Source of the DNA: Gordonibacter sp. An230
GTDB taxonomy: Bacteria; Actinomycetota; Coriobacteriia; Coriobacteriales; Eggerthellaceae
NCBI RefSeq assembly: GCF_002159915.1
Contig: NZ_NFJP01000021.1
Location: forward strand, 1 to 64,000
Direction of reading: 5' to 3'
DNA length: 64,000 nt
Shown here one piece after another: positions 26,524-36,101 of the stretch. Position numbers and translations under genes: made by a program. The notes under the pieces are model-generated. The model did not search any database and was not told the origin of the DNA. It was given only the letters and a program-made list of their open reading frames with translations. Numbering within the stretch: the first letter of the stretch is position 1; each line of letters starts with the position of its first letter.

Positions 26524-28341
26524 ATGCCTCACAACGACAAAGCGCGCAGCGGCGTCGCATCCGCGCGCGCAGCCTCCACCACGCGACGGACGCTGCATTA
26601 CTTCTGGCTGGTCACGCGCAGGCACTTCGGGCTGTTCGCAGGACTGATGCTGGCGACGTTCTGCTTCACGGCGCTGCTGTCGTACGGCAACCCCTACGTG
26701 ATGAGCCTCGTGGTGGACCGCGTGAGCGCCGAGCCGGTGGCGGCCGACCAGGTGTTCGAGGTGTTCGGTCCCTACATCGCGGCGCTCATCGTCATCAACG
26801 TGGCCGGCCAGACAGCCAGCAAGCTGCAGGACTACACCATGTACAAGCTGGAGATCGCCGCGGCGTACGATCTTGCCACCATGAGCTTCGACGCGCTGTG
26901 CAACCAGTCGATGTCGTTTCATTCCAACCGCTTCGGCGGCACGCTCGTCTCCCAGACCACGAAGTTCATGAGCGCCTACCAGCTGCTTTTGGAAACCATC
27001 ACGTTCCCGTTTCTGCCGGTCATCTGCTCGGTCGTTTTCACATGCGCCATCTTGGCGCCGCGCGTGCCGGTGTACGTCGTCATCCTCATGGCGCTGCTGG
27101 CGGTGTACGCGGGCGTGTCGTACTACATGTACAAGCGCATCCTGCATCTGAACGAGAAGGCCGCAAGCGCGCAGAACCAGCTTTCGGGCGAGCTGTCCGA
27201 TTCGGTGGCGAACATCCTCGCCGTGAAAACCTACGGGCGCGAGGATTACGAGCGCAGCCTGTTCGACCAGGCTAACCGCGAAGTGGTGGCGCGCGACAGC
27301 AAGCGCATGTGGGCATCGCTCGCACGCGGCATCATCACGGCGTGCATCACGGTGACCATCATGGCGGTGGTGACGGTGTTCATCGCGGGCGGCAACGCGT
27401 GGTACGGCATCACGCCGGGCACGCTCGTGGTGATGTTCACCTACACCTACACGGTGACGAACCAGTTCAACTTCATCAACAACGGCCTGCAGCGCTTCAA
27501 CCGCGCCTTCGGCGACGCGAGCGGCATGACCGTCATCTTGGACGAGCCGCGCCTCGTGGCCGACAAGCCGGGCGCGCCGCCGCTTCGGGTGCGCGAGGGC
27601 GCCATCGATTTTCAGGACATCGGCTTCTGGTACACCGACGGCGATGTTCGCACGCAGGTGTTCGACGGCTTCAACCTGCATATCCCCGCCGGCCAGCGCG
27701 TGGGGCTCGTGGGCATGAGCGGGGCGGGCAAGACCACGCTCACGAAGCTTCTCCTGCGCCTGTCCGACATCCAGGAGGGGCGCATCCTCGTGGACGGGCA
27801 GAACGTGGCCGACACCACGCAGCAGAGCCTGCGCCGGCAGATAGCCTACGTGCCGCAGGAGTCGCTCCTGTTCCACCGCACCATCGCGGAGAACATCGCC
27901 TACGGGCGGCCCGACGCCACGATGGAGCAGATCCGTGCTGCCGCGCGGCGGGCGAACGCGCTCGAGTTCATCGAGCGGCTGCCGCAGGGCTTCGACACGA
28001 TCACCGGCGAGCGCGGCGTGAAGCTCTCGGGTGGGCAGCGCCAGCGCATCGCAATCGCGCGGGCGCTTCTGGCCGATTGCCCGGTGCTCGTGCTCGACGA
28101 GGCCACGAGCGCGCTCGATTCGGAGAGCGAGCATTTGGTGCAAGACGCGCTCGCCACGCTCATGAAGGGCCGTACGGCCATCGTGGTGGCGCACCGCCTC
28201 TCCACGGTGGCCAGCTTGGACCGCATCGTGGTGCTGGCGGACGGCAAAGTGGTGGAGGACGGCCCCCACGCCCAGCTCATCGAGGCCGGCGGCGAGTACG
28301 CCCGCCTTTGGAGCCGCCAGACGGGCGCGTACTTGGAGTAG
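26524..28341 (+). CDS. MsbA/multidrug-type ABC exporter (fused membrane and ATPase)
   Basis: This 605-residue half-transporter has six hydrophobic helices in the first ~340 residues and an ABC domain at the C-terminus (Walker A GMSGAGKTT, signature LSGGQRQRIAIARALL, Walker B VLVLDEATSALD). It would act as a homodimer, since no partner half-transporter is adjacent. ATG 26524 has AAGGGAA upstream and is preferred to a GTG at 26500. The first ~25 residues are basic and unstructured. It follows the sigma-linked cassette on the same strand but after a 106-base gap, so co-transcription is uncertain. Substrate unknown. Confidence 0.87.
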   Translation: MPHNDKARSGVASARAASTTRRTLHYFWLVTRRHFGLFAGLMLATFCFTALLSYGNPYVMSLVVDRVSAEPVAADQVFEVFGPYIAALIVINVAGQTASKLQDYTMYKLEIAAAYDLATMSFDALCNQSMSFHSNRFGGTLVSQTTKFMSAYQLLLETITFPFLPVICSVVFTCAILAPRVPVYVVILMALLAVYAGVSYYMYKRILHLNEKAASAQNQLSGELSDSVANILAVKTYGREDYERSLFDQANREVVARDSKRMWASLARGIITACITVTIMAVVTVFIAGGNAWYGITPGTLVVMFTYTYTVTNQFNFINNGLQRFNRAFGDASGMTVILDEPRLVADKPGAPPLRVREGAIDFQDIGFWYTDGDVRTQVFDGFNLHIPAGQRVGLVGMSGAGKTTLTKLLLRLSDIQEGRILVDGQNVADTTQQSLRRQIAYVPQESLLFHRTIAENIAYGRPDATMEQIRAAARRANALEFIERLPQGFDTITGERGVKLSGGQRQRIAIARALLADCPVLVLDEATSALDSESEHLVQDALATLMKGRTAIVVAHRLSTVASLDRIVVLADGKVVEDGPHAQLIEAGGEYARLWSRQTGAYLE

Positions 28342-28456
28342 GGAGGGCGGTGGGCAGGCCGGGAGAGGCTTGCGCCGCTCGCGCGCGGCTGATCCGGGGC
28401 GATCCGGAAAGGGGAGGAGGGCCTTGGAACCGGGCGGTTCGGGAGATAGGGCCGGC

Positions 28457-29122
28457 CTACCCGCTGTAGGCGGTGCAGGCGACGTCCGCAGCGGCGAAGG
28501 CCCGTGCGACGCGCTCCATGCGCCCCTCGTCGTAGCCGAGACGGTCGAGCTCGGCGATGTCGGCAAGGTCTTTGGGGCGGCCGCTCGCGACCTTGGCGGC
28601 GCGGCAGGCCTCTAGCGTGGCGAGGCCGACGCGTCCGCAACCGGGAAGCTCGCGCACCTCCACGAAATCGGTTTCGACAAGTCCGGGAACGGTCGCTTCG
28701 AACAGCGCGTCGTATCCGGCGAAGGCCCTCTGCTCGGCATTTCGCTGCACAAGCGCCCCGTCGCGAAAGAAGAAGGGACAGAAGCTCGCGAGGACGCCGT
28801 CGATGCGGGCGTGCGCGCCGTGATCCTCTCCATCGACGTTGCAGGGCGCGTGGCGCGAATCAAGCGCGAGATCGTGCAGACCCTCCCGTACGAGCCATGC
28901 GCGCACGTCGGGCATGTTTTCGAGCCGCACGGAGAAGTCGATGTCGCCGTGCAGACGGCCCGAATCCCTTCCGCTTAGAACCCAGGGGACCAGCCCTCCT
29001 TCGAGGAACACCTTGCCGACGAGCTCTGGCGCACGAAGCACGCGCAATGCCGCCGCTGTCGCCTCGGCGCAGGAAACGCCCTTTGCCGTTTCCCCATGGT
29101 CCATCGTTTCGGATTCGTCCAT
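28457..29122 (-). CDS. Nucleotidyltransferase-fold protein (putative)
   Basis: This 221-residue protein has the nucleotidyltransferase pattern: an EGGLVPWVLSG loop followed by RLHGDIDFSVR with paired acidic residues (D-I-D), and later RPKDLADIAELDRLG, a stretch seen in aminoglycoside adenylyltransferase-like and AbiEii-like proteins. A catalytic acid further on (ARIDGVLASF region) is plausible but not certain. No AbiEi-like partner is adjacent, so an abortive-infection or toxin role is not supported. AAAGGAG five bases before ATG 29122 sets the start. It is convergent with the ABC exporter and divergent from icd. Confidence 0.6.
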   Translation of the reverse strand: MDESETMDHGETAKGVSCAEATAAALRVLRAPELVGKVFLEGGLVPWVLSGRDSGRLHGDIDFSVRLENMPDVRAWLVREGLHDLALDSRHAPCNVDGEDHGAHARIDGVLASFCPFFFRDGALVQRNAEQRAFAGYDALFEATVPGLVETDFVEVRELPGCGRVGLATLEACRAAKVASGRPKDLADIAELDRLGYDEGRMERVARAFAAADVACTAYSG

Positions 29123-29277
29123 GCCCGCTCCTTTCGCCTGCACGTCGTTGCGATGCGGTCCGCGGAACCGGTTGCGGCGCTTTCGTTAAAGTGACGTTAA
29201 CAAGAGCGCGAATCGCTGCACCCTAGGGTATCATACAAGGACGAGAGTACGGCATCCGGGCGAACACGGAGGATCCC

Positions 29278-30480
29278 ATGACGAAGATACAAATGACCAC
29301 GCCTTTGGTGGAGATGGACGGCGACGAGATGACGCGCATCATCTGGCAGATGATCAAGGACGAGCTGATCTGCCCGCACGTCGATCTCAAGACCGAGTAC
29401 TACGACCTGGGACTCGAGCACCGCAACGCCACCGACGACCAGGTGACCGTGGATTCCGCCGAGGCAACCCGCCGCCTGGGCGTGGCCGTGAAGTGCGCCA
29501 CCATCACGCCGAACGCCGCGCGCATGGACGAGTACGACCTGAAGCAGATGTGGAAGAGCCCCAACGGCACCATTCGCGCCATGCTCGACGGCACCGTGTT
29601 CCGCACGCCCATCACCGTGGCGGGCATCGAGCCGTGCGTGCGCAACTGGACGAAGCCCATCACCATCGCCCGCCACGCCTACGGCGACGTGTACAAGAAC
29701 ACGGAGCTGCGCGTTCCCGGCCCCGGCACGGTGGAGCTCGTGTACACCGCGGCCGACGGCACCGAGACGCGCGAGCTCGTGCATGAGTTCGACGGCCCGG
29801 GCATCGCGCAGGGCATGCACAACCTCGACGCGTCCATCGAGAGCTTCGCGCGCAGCTGCTTCGAGTACGCCCTCGACATCAAGCAGGACATCTGGTTCGC
29901 CACGAAGGACACCATCTCGAAGAAGTACGACCACCGCTTCAAGGACGTCTTCCAGGAGATCTACGACGCCGAGTACGCCGCGCGCTTCGAGGAGGCCGGC
30001 ATCGAGTACTTCTACACGCTCATCGACGACGCGGTGGCACGCGTGATGAAGGACAGCGGCGGCTTCATCTGGGCGTGCAAGAACTACGACGGCGACGTGA
30101 TGAGCGACATGGTGTCGAGCGCCTTCGGGTCGCTGGCCATGATGACGTCGGTGCTGGTGAGCCCGCAGGGCATTTTCGAGTACGAGGCCGCGCACGGTAC
30201 CGTGCAGCGCCACTACTACAAGCACCTCAAGGGCGAGGAGACGTCCACGAACTCCGTGGCCACCATCTTCGCGTGGTCGGGGGCGCTGCGTAAGCGCGGC
30301 GAGCTGGACGGCCTGGACGAGCTGGTGGACTTCGCGAACCGCCTGGAGCGCGCCACGCTCGACACCATCGAGGCCGGCGAGATGACGGGCGACCTGGCGC
30401 GCATCACCACGCTGCCGAATCCCACGACGCTCTCCACCCGGGACTTCATCCTCGCCATCGCGAGGCGCCTCGCCGCATAG
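29278..30480 (+). CDS. icd: NADP-dependent isocitrate dehydrogenase, eukaryote-like homodimeric type
   Basis: The protein has 400 residues. It shows the IDH1-like features [20 protein letters not shown] at the N-terminus, [19 protein letters not shown] for isocitrate binding, and [12 protein letters not shown] and [11 protein letters not shown] near the cofactor site. This class is about 400-410 residues and uses NADP. It converts isocitrate to 2-oxoglutarate and CO2 in the cytoplasm, supplying NADPH and glutamate precursors. GGAGG precedes ATG 29278. A TATCAT at 29229-29234 is a candidate -10 box. It is monocistronic as far as can be seen; no citrate synthase or aconitase is nearby. Confidence 0.93.
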   Translation: MTKIQMTTPLVEMDGDEMTRIIWQMIKDELICPHVDLKTEYYDLGLEHRNATDDQVTVDSAEATRRLGVAVKCATITPNAARMDEYDLKQMWKSPNGTIRAMLDGTVFRTPITVAGIEPCVRNWTKPITIARHAYGDVYKNTELRVPGPGTVELVYTAADGTETRELVHEFDGPGIAQGMHNLDASIESFARSCFEYALDIKQDIWFATKDTISKKYDHRFKDVFQEIYDAEYAARFEEAGIEYFYTLIDDAVARVMKDSGGFIWACKNYDGDVMSDMVSSAFGSLAMMTSVLVSPQGIFEYEAAHGTVQRHYYKHLKGEETSTNSVATIFAWSGALRKRGELDGLDELVDFANRLERATLDTIEAGEMTGDLARITTLPNPTTLSTRDFILAIARRLAA

Positions 30481-31264
30481 TGGAGGTTGTGCATTCCGAG
30501 CTTTTCGCGGCGCTTGGGGCGTAACCCGGGCGCCGCTGCTTTCTGCGCGAGGGGCTTGTCAATATGGGGCTCGGCTTCGCTGCGCGCTGCAGCATGGCCG
30601 CCTGCTCTGACGAGCTTGAAAACAGCTTTGAGAAGTTCGGTCGTTCGCCGTCTCGAGCGCAGGCTCGCTTTTCACCGAGTCGGCTCATGCGCACTTTTCT
30701 AAGCGTCGACGATTCTGCCCGCTTTGCCTAGCGTCCTGTACTTGGATGCCGGGGTCAGGGGTGCGCTCAGTTGGGCGCAGCGCATCGATGGTCGGGCGAT
30801 CTCGCTTAAACCATTTGCTGGGCAGTTGAGCGGAACCTTGTGTTGGTTTCTGTTATCCAAGCTGGGAAGGAGCAGGTGGACATCCTATTCTGCGAAAGGC
30901 CGTTTGGTCCATGCGCCGGCGCTGTGCAATGAGCTTATCGCTGCCGCGCTGCGACCATCGAAGGGGATCGTAGTTTTCCTGGGCGAGATCGCTTCGAGCG
31001 TCCCAAACCTTGTCAATGCGGAATGATGTGTGGCGAAGGGAGCGCTGGCATTTGGAGCGTTATGCGTCGGATGATTCTCGCATGCCCTTTTTGCAGAGCG
31101 ACGAGAGCCCCTTGCTTTCGGGATGTTTCGGCAAATTCGATCGCTCACGTGCGCGAAACCGTTCGGCAAAGCGCGGCAAACGCGCTCTGGCGGGCCGCCT
31201 TCATAGTGGCGGGCCGAGGTACCCTGATGCCTGATCGTTCCTCTTGAAGACGAAAGGGCTCGGC
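30481..31264. other. 784-base region of lower GC, no supportable gene
   Basis: Composition is visibly less GC-rich than the neighbours. Short frames exist on both strands (for example 30724-31026 plus) but none has a good ribosome site and no family was recognised. It may be an eroded gene or acquired DNA. The ribosome site of the FAD-Rieske gene lies at its right end. Confidence 0.55.
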
Positions 31265-32590
31265 ATGACCTCTCTTTGGGAAGCTACCGCCGTGCGGCCG
31301 CAGGGCTACGCGAAGGCGCTCGAAGGCGACCGTTCCGCCGACGTGCTGGTGATAGGCGGCGGCATGGCAGGCGTGCTCTGCGCGTATTTGCTGGCGGAGG
31401 CGGGATGCCGCTGCGTGCTGGTTGAGGGCGGCCGGGTGGGCGCCGGCGTGACGGCGAACACGACCGCGAAGGTGACGGCCCAGCACGGCCTTGTGTACGA
31501 CCGGCTGATCAAGAAGAGGGGCGCCGATGCCGCGCGCCTCTACTTCGAGGCGAACCAGGCGGCGGTGGCGGGGCTGCGCCAGCTGGCCGATGCCGTTCCC
31601 TGCGACTTCGAGGAGAAGACGGCCTACGTGTACGCCACGGGCTCCACGGCGGGTATCGAGCGTGAGCTTGCCGCCTACGAGCAGCTGGGCATCCCGCACC
31701 ATGTGCTGCCGAGCGCGCCGGTGCCGGTGGCGAACCGGGGTGCGCTGGGCATGGAGCGCCAGGCGCAGTTCAACCCGCTGAAGCTGTTGTTCGGGCTGCT
31801 CGGGCTCATGCCGTCCGTCGACGTGTACGAGCACGCGTTCGTGAGGGACGTGAGCGGGAGCACGGCGCGCACGGACCGCGGCTCCGTGACCGCCGGCCAT
31901 ATCGTGTTCGCATCGCACTATCCCCTGGTCAACGTGCCGGGGTTGTATTTCATGAAGGAGCATCAGGAGCGCTCCTATGCGCTGGCGTTGGAAGGTGCCC
32001 CGCTTGTCGACGGCATGTTCATAGGCGACGCGGGCGGTTTCTCGTTCCGCACATACGGCGATTTCCTGCTGGTGGGAGGCGGCGGGCACCGCACGGGGCA
32101 GGGGCCGAAGCCCACGGAGGGCTATGCCAAGATACGGGCGTTCGCCGACGAGGCGTACCGGGGCGCGCGGGAGCGCTACGCGTGGGCGACGCAGGATTGC
32201 ATGAGCCTGGACCACGTGCCCTATATCGGCGTGCATCGGCGCAGCCGCCCGAACCAGTACGTGGCCACGGGGTTCAGCAAATGGGGCATGACGGGCGCGC
32301 TCGTGGCCGCGCGCGCCATCGCCGATCTCGTGGTGCATGGCCGGAGCCCGGTGGAGGCCGTGTTCTCGCCGCAGCGCTCGATGCTCGCTCCCAGCCTGCT
32401 CTCGAATGCGGGCGTGTCGGCGGCGAACCTGGTGAAGCCGGGGCGGCGCTGCTCGCATTTGGGCTGCTGCCTGGCGCACAACGACGTGGAGGACTCGTGG
32501 GACTGCCCCTGCCACGGCTCGCGCTTCGCCGCCGACGGTTCGGTGCTGGAAGGGCCGGCCAAGCGCCCGATCGCACCCGAACGCCGGTAG
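31265..32590 (+). CDS. FAD-dependent oxidoreductase with C-terminal Rieske [2Fe-2S] domain
   Basis: The protein has 441 residues. The N-terminal DAO-type domain has the dinucleotide motif VIGGGMAGVLCAYLLAEAG and the adenine-binding glutamate strand VLVEGGRVGAG. The last ~50 residues form a compact Rieske domain with ligand pairs C-S-H (in CSHLGC) and C-P-C-H (in CPCHGSRF). This is the YhfW-like plan: an amine or amino-acid oxidase-type flavoprotein passing electrons to a fused Rieske cluster. Substrate is unknown. ATG 31265 has GAAAGGG upstream. It stands alone before the polymerase gene. Confidence 0.87.
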   Translation: MTSLWEATAVRPQGYAKALEGDRSADVLVIGGGMAGVLCAYLLAEAGCRCVLVEGGRVGAGVTANTTAKVTAQHGLVYDRLIKKRGADAARLYFEANQAAVAGLRQLADAVPCDFEEKTAYVYATGSTAGIERELAAYEQLGIPHHVLPSAPVPVANRGALGMERQAQFNPLKLLFGLLGLMPSVDVYEHAFVRDVSGSTARTDRGSVTAGHIVFASHYPLVNVPGLYFMKEHQERSYALALEGAPLVDGMFIGDAGGFSFRTYGDFLLVGGGGHRTGQGPKPTEGYAKIRAFADEAYRGARERYAWATQDCMSLDHVPYIGVHRRSRPNQYVATGFSKWGMTGALVAARAIADLVVHGRSPVEAVFSPQRSMLAPSLLSNAGVSAANLVKPGRRCSHLGCCLAHNDVEDSWDCPCHGSRFAADGSVLEGPAKRPIAPERR

Positions 32591-32663
32591 GCGCGGCGCC
32601 GCGCCGCGCAAACCCGGGCGCGCGGGACATCGCGCCCATCTCCGGGGGCCGTTGCGAATGCCG

Positions 32664-32709
32664 ATGACCCTTCGGTGTGAAAGCGCTATACTGTACGAAC
32701 AAACGTTTT
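32664..32709 (+). promoter_or_regulatory. SOS-controlled promoter (LexA box) of the Y-family polymerase operon
   Basis: A -35 box ATGACC (32664-32669) and a -10 box TATACT (32687-32692) are 17 bases apart. Just after the -10 lies CGAACAAACGTTTT (32696-32709), which matches 13 of 14 positions of the Gram-positive LexA consensus CGAACRNRYGTTYG. The polymerase starts 27 bases further on. Confidence 0.8.
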
Positions 32710-32736
32710 GGTTAGGGTAGCGCGAGGGGGCGAGCG

Positions 32737-34137
32737 GTGGCGGAAGGGCGCACGTACGTGTGCATCGACTTGAAGAGCTTCTACGCGAGCGTGGAGTGCG
32801 TCGACCGCGGGCTCGACCCGCTGACGGCGAACCTCGTGGTGGCCGATCCCGACCGCACGGAGAAGACCATCTGCCTGGCCATCTCGCCGTCGATGAAGGC
32901 GCTCGGCCTGCCCGGCCGCTGCCGCGTGTTCGAGATCCCCGAGGGCGTGCGCTACGTCATGGCGCGCCCGCGCATGCGGCGCTACATGGAGGTGTCGGCC
33001 GACATCTACTCGATCTACCTGCGCTACGTGTCGCCCGAGGACATCCACGCCTACTCCATCGACGAATGCTTCATCGACGCGACGCCGTACCTTTCGCTGT
33101 ACCGGATGGGGCCTAAGGAGTTCGCCGTCATGCTCATGGACGCGGTGCTGGCCGAGACGGGCGTGTGCGCCACGGCGGGCATCGGGCCGAACCTGTTCCT
33201 CGCCAAGGTGGCGCTCGACATCACGGCGAAACATGCCGAGGACCATATCGGCTGCCTCGATCAGGCCGAATTCGAGCGCTCGATCCAGACCCACCGGCCC
33301 ATCACCGACATCTGGAACATCGGGCCCGGCATCGCGAAGCGCCTGGCGAAGTACGGCGTGCGCGACCTGCGCGGCGTGTGCGAGATGAGCGAGGCTGTGC
33401 TCTACCGCGAGTTCGGGGTGAACGCCGAGTACCTGATCGACCACGCCCACGGCGAGGAGCCCTGTACCATCGCCGACATCCACGCCTACGAGCCGAGCGC
33501 GCATTCGCTGGGGAACGGCCAGGTGCTGCCCTGCGACTACTCCTTCGACGAGGCGCGCGACGTGCTGAAGGAGATGGTGGACCAGCTCGTGCTCGACCTG
33601 GTGGAGAAGGGCCTCGTGGCCGGGTCGATCTCGCTGTACGTGGGCTACGCGAAGGGGCGCGGGGGCGGCGGGGCCGGGGCGCAAGGTGGCGGCATAGCAG
33701 GCGATGACGGCTGCGTGGGCGGCGTGGCGGGCGATGACGGCACGGACGGCGAATACTTCGACGGCGGCCACGGCAGGCGTCCCGCAAGCGGGCGGCGCGC
33801 GTTCCCGCACACCGGCGGCACGCGCAGGCAGCCGGACCGCACGAACCTCTGCTCGAGGCTCATGCCGCGGTTCCTCGACCTGTTCGACGAGACCACGCGC
33901 AAAGACGCGCCCATCCGCCGCATCAACGTGGGCTTCGGCGGCGTGCTGCCCGAGGAGTTCGCCACCATGGACCTGTTCGTCGACGCGGAGGCGGAGGCCG
34001 AGGAGCGCAGGTTGCAGCAGGCGGTGCTGGCGGTGAAGGGCCGCTTCGGGAAGAACGCGCTTCTGCGCGGCACCAGCCTCAAGGAGAAGGCCACGGCGCG
34101 CGAGCGCAACGAGCAGATCGGGGGCCACCATGCCTGA
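32737..34137 (+). CDS. Y-family (UmuC/DinB-type) DNA polymerase with glycine-rich insert
   Basis: This 466-residue translesion polymerase has CIDLKSFYASVECVDRGLDP in motif A, YSIDECFID with the catalytic D-E pair, and the helix-hairpin-helix region ITDIWNIGPGIAKRLAKYG. It would copy damaged DNA during the SOS response, consistent with the LexA box upstream. Residues ~306-368 are a Gly/Asp/Arg-rich low-complexity insert within the little-finger domain, absent from standard UmuC, UvrX or DinB. The GTG start is supported by spacing from the GAGGGGGCGAG stretch. A YolD-like gene overlaps its end by eight bases, as in uvrX-yolD pairs. Confidence 0.88.
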   Translation: MAEGRTYVCIDLKSFYASVECVDRGLDPLTANLVVADPDRTEKTICLAISPSMKALGLPGRCRVFEIPEGVRYVMARPRMRRYMEVSADIYSIYLRYVSPEDIHAYSIDECFIDATPYLSLYRMGPKEFAVMLMDAVLAETGVCATAGIGPNLFLAKVALDITAKHAEDHIGCLDQAEFERSIQTHRPITDIWNIGPGIAKRLAKYGVRDLRGVCEMSEAVLYREFGVNAEYLIDHAHGEEPCTIADIHAYEPSAHSLGNGQVLPCDYSFDEARDVLKEMVDQLVLDLVEKGLVAGSISLYVGYAKGRGGGGAGAQGGGIAGDDGCVGGVAGDDGTDGEYFDGGHGRRPASGRRAFPHTGGTRRQPDRTNLCSRLMPRFLDLFDETTRKDAPIRRINVGFGGVLPEEFATMDLFVDAEAEAEERRLQQAVLAVKGRFGKNALLRGTSLKEKATARERNEQIGGHHA

Positions 34138-34459
34138 GCGCCGTCCTCGCGCCGACCGGGCGCAGCAGTTCATGCCCTTCGCCGCGCTCAAAGGCTACTA
34201 CGACCTCATCCGCGAGCGCGAGCGCGTGGCGGAGCCGCGGCGCGAGCTGCCCGACGAGCAGGCGCTCGAGCTGTCGCAGCGCCTCGCGGGCTTGGAGCGC
34301 CGCGAGATGGCGAGCATCGTCCACTACGACGGCGAGGCGTACGTCACGACGCGCGGCCTGGTGAGCGACATCGACCTTGCCGGCCGCACCATCACCGTCG
34401 TCCGCACCCGCATTCCCTTCGACGACATCTGGGAGATCGACGACGAAGCGCCTGGCTGA
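34130..34459 (+). CDS. YolD-like small protein paired with the Y-family polymerase
   Basis: This 109-residue protein has the opening RAQQFMPFAALKGYYDLI and an EMASIVHYDGEAYVT centre, like the YolD-type companions of SOS polymerases in Firmicutes and Eggerthellaceae. Its function is unknown; in such pairs it is thought to modulate the polymerase. It overlaps the polymerase gene by eight bases (ATG inside the last codons), so it belongs to the same SOS-controlled transcript. Confidence 0.72.
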   Translation: MPERRPRADRAQQFMPFAALKGYYDLIRERERVAEPRRELPDEQALELSQRLAGLERREMASIVHYDGEAYVTTRGLVSDIDLAGRTITVVRTRIPFDDIWEIDDEAPG

Positions 34460-34481
34460 AATCGTGGAGGCAGTGGATCCG

Positions 34482-35963
34482 TTAGGCGTCGCCGAGGAGG
34501 AGTTTGCATGAGAGCAGTATCCTGAACACGAGGAGCGGGTCCTCGATAGGCGCGGAAAGGTCGATGCCGTAACGCTCTTGGACGTGCTTCAAGCGGTAGG
34601 CGACCGTGTTGCGATGGATGGACATCCGCTGCGCCGTGGCGTTGAGGTTGAACCCGGTTTCGATATAGGCTTTGACAGTGGACGCGTTCTCGGAGCCCGC
34701 AGCGCGATCGTCGGCGAACATGTGGCTCGCGCGCGCATCGATGATCAGGCTGCGGTTGCCTTTCAGGTCGCACCATTCGACGAAAAAAGGGAACCAACAC
34801 TCCTCGAAGCGCATGACGTCCTGCGATCCGCTTTCGAACGCGAAGCGGGCGGAGAATCTGGCATGCTCGTACGCTTCGTGCAAAGATCCGATGCCGTCCA
34901 TGATCTCGCTGGCACCGACGCAAGCCCGTTCGCCGACCTTCTCAAGAAGCGCCGCCACATCCTCGAGCGCTTTCTTTCGGGGAGTCAGGCGCTCATTGGC
35001 CACCACAACCGGCATCTCTCCCATTTGCTGGTTGACCGAGTCCGGCAAAACCAGGTGAAGCATACGCACGATATGGTCGAGGTACAGCCTGCTGTCGTTT
35101 TGGGCTTTGGGGGAGTAGATCGCGAGGACGTACATACCGTCCCCTGCGTTCCAGCGAAGCGCCGAAAGCCAGCTCGCCGTGATATCTTCCTGCGTGGGGC
35201 GGCCTTTAAGGTGCCCTTGGATGAACCCGTCCTCTTCGAGCGAGTAGGGGGAGGCAGCAAGGATGTCTGCCGCCTGCTCGAGCAGGACCATCTCTCCATC
35301 GCTCACCGGCTTGTTCACTTCGAACAGCTCGATGTAACCCCGGAACTCACCTTCGGCAACGATGTTGCAGGCGGCTGTCAATTGTCGCTGCGTGTAGTCG
35401 GAGATGCGCCGTGCGCCCTTGCGGAGGAACACGGCTTCGCCTTCTTTGCGCTTCCAGTCCGGAACCGTGCGCATGACGAAATCGTAGTCGGCGCGCTCGG
35501 AACCGAACATATTGAGCGCGACGTCCTTCGGTATGCATGATTGGGCGGCGGGAAGGAGCGAGGCGTCGTACGCGACGACGGGATTGCCGGCGAAGTCGGA
35601 CAGCGCCTGGCAAAGAGCTGGCAAATCGCGGCGTCCATAGTAGCTTTCCCTCATGTCGTCCAAGCATTTTTCGAGCCGTGAGCAATAGCGAAGCAACGAG
35701 TTGGCCACCTGCATGGCCGATGCTCCGACAACACAGGGGCACGCGTGTGATTCGATCGGGAAAGGCGAGGCTATGACGAAGTTGCCGCGAGATGCGCTCG
35801 GAGTCTGTGGGGAGTCCGTCACGTAAAGCACGCCTTCCTCCACGGGTTGCCCTATGAACAGCTCAATGCCCGAAAAAGCAGCATCCTTCCAGGGTGATTT
35901 AGATGGCGCTCGAAGCTCATAGTCATGTAGGGCGTCTATCACCTGCGTAGACATGATTCTCAT
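34482..35963 (-). CDS. PucR/CdaR-type transcriptional regulator
   Basis: This 493-residue regulator has a PucR-type helix-turn-helix (HTH_30) at about residues 430-480: VKAYIETGFNLNATAQRMS, then HRNTVAYRLKHVQERYGIDL. The large N-terminal part resembles the ligand-sensing region of PucR-like proteins (QLTAACNIVAEGEFRGYIEL in the middle) but was not assigned to a named domain. It diverges from a molybdoenzyme operon, with a 17-bp palindrome between them, and is probably the activator or repressor of that operon. AAAGGG precedes ATG 35963. PucR relatives commonly respond to purines or aromatic compounds; the ligand here is unknown. Confidence 0.85.
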   Translation of the reverse strand: MRIMSTQVIDALHDYELRAPSKSPWKDAAFSGIELFIGQPVEEGVLYVTDSPQTPSASRGNFVIASPFPIESHACPCVVGASAMQVANSLLRYCSRLEKCLDDMRESYYGRRDLPALCQALSDFAGNPVVAYDASLLPAAQSCIPKDVALNMFGSERADYDFVMRTVPDWKRKEGEAVFLRKGARRISDYTQRQLTAACNIVAEGEFRGYIELFEVNKPVSDGEMVLLEQAADILAASPYSLEEDGFIQGHLKGRPTQEDITASWLSALRWNAGDGMYVLAIYSPKAQNDSRLYLDHIVRMLHLVLPDSVNQQMGEMPVVVANERLTPRKKALEDVAALLEKVGERACVGASEIMDGIGSLHEAYEHARFSARFAFESGSQDVMRFEECWFPFFVEWCDLKGNRSLIIDARASHMFADDRAAGSENASTVKAYIETGFNLNATAQRMSIHRNTVAYRLKHVQERYGIDLSAPIEDPLLVFRILLSCKLLLGDA

Positions 35964-35977
35964 AGCAACCCTTTCGA

Positions 35978-35994
35978 TTGTGCATAATGCACAA
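35978..35994. promoter_or_regulatory. 17-bp palindromic operator between the PucR gene and the molybdoenzyme operon
   Basis: TTGTGCAT-A-ATGCACAA is symmetric around a single central base. An overlapping smaller dyad, ACAA-A-TTGT, continues at its right edge. It lies 15 bases before the PucR start and about 108 bases before the molybdoenzyme start, a position suited to autoregulation and divergent control. Confidence 0.65.
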
Positions 35995-36101
35995 ATTGTA
36001 GGGCATTTTGTTTTCCGTTGCAGCTAAAGACTCCGCAGCCGCATGACCTCACAATGCACCCATTGCGAATATCTGCGAGTTTTTCGGACGAGAGGAGCGT
36101 T

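Noticed and set aside
28457-29122. AbiEii-type toxin
   Set aside because: The nucleotidyltransferase fold fits, but no AbiEi antitoxin is adjacent; only the fold-level call is made.
30724-31026. 100-codon plus-strand frame after icd
   Set aside because: TTG start without a ribosome site and no recognisable domain; kept only as part of the lower-GC gap.
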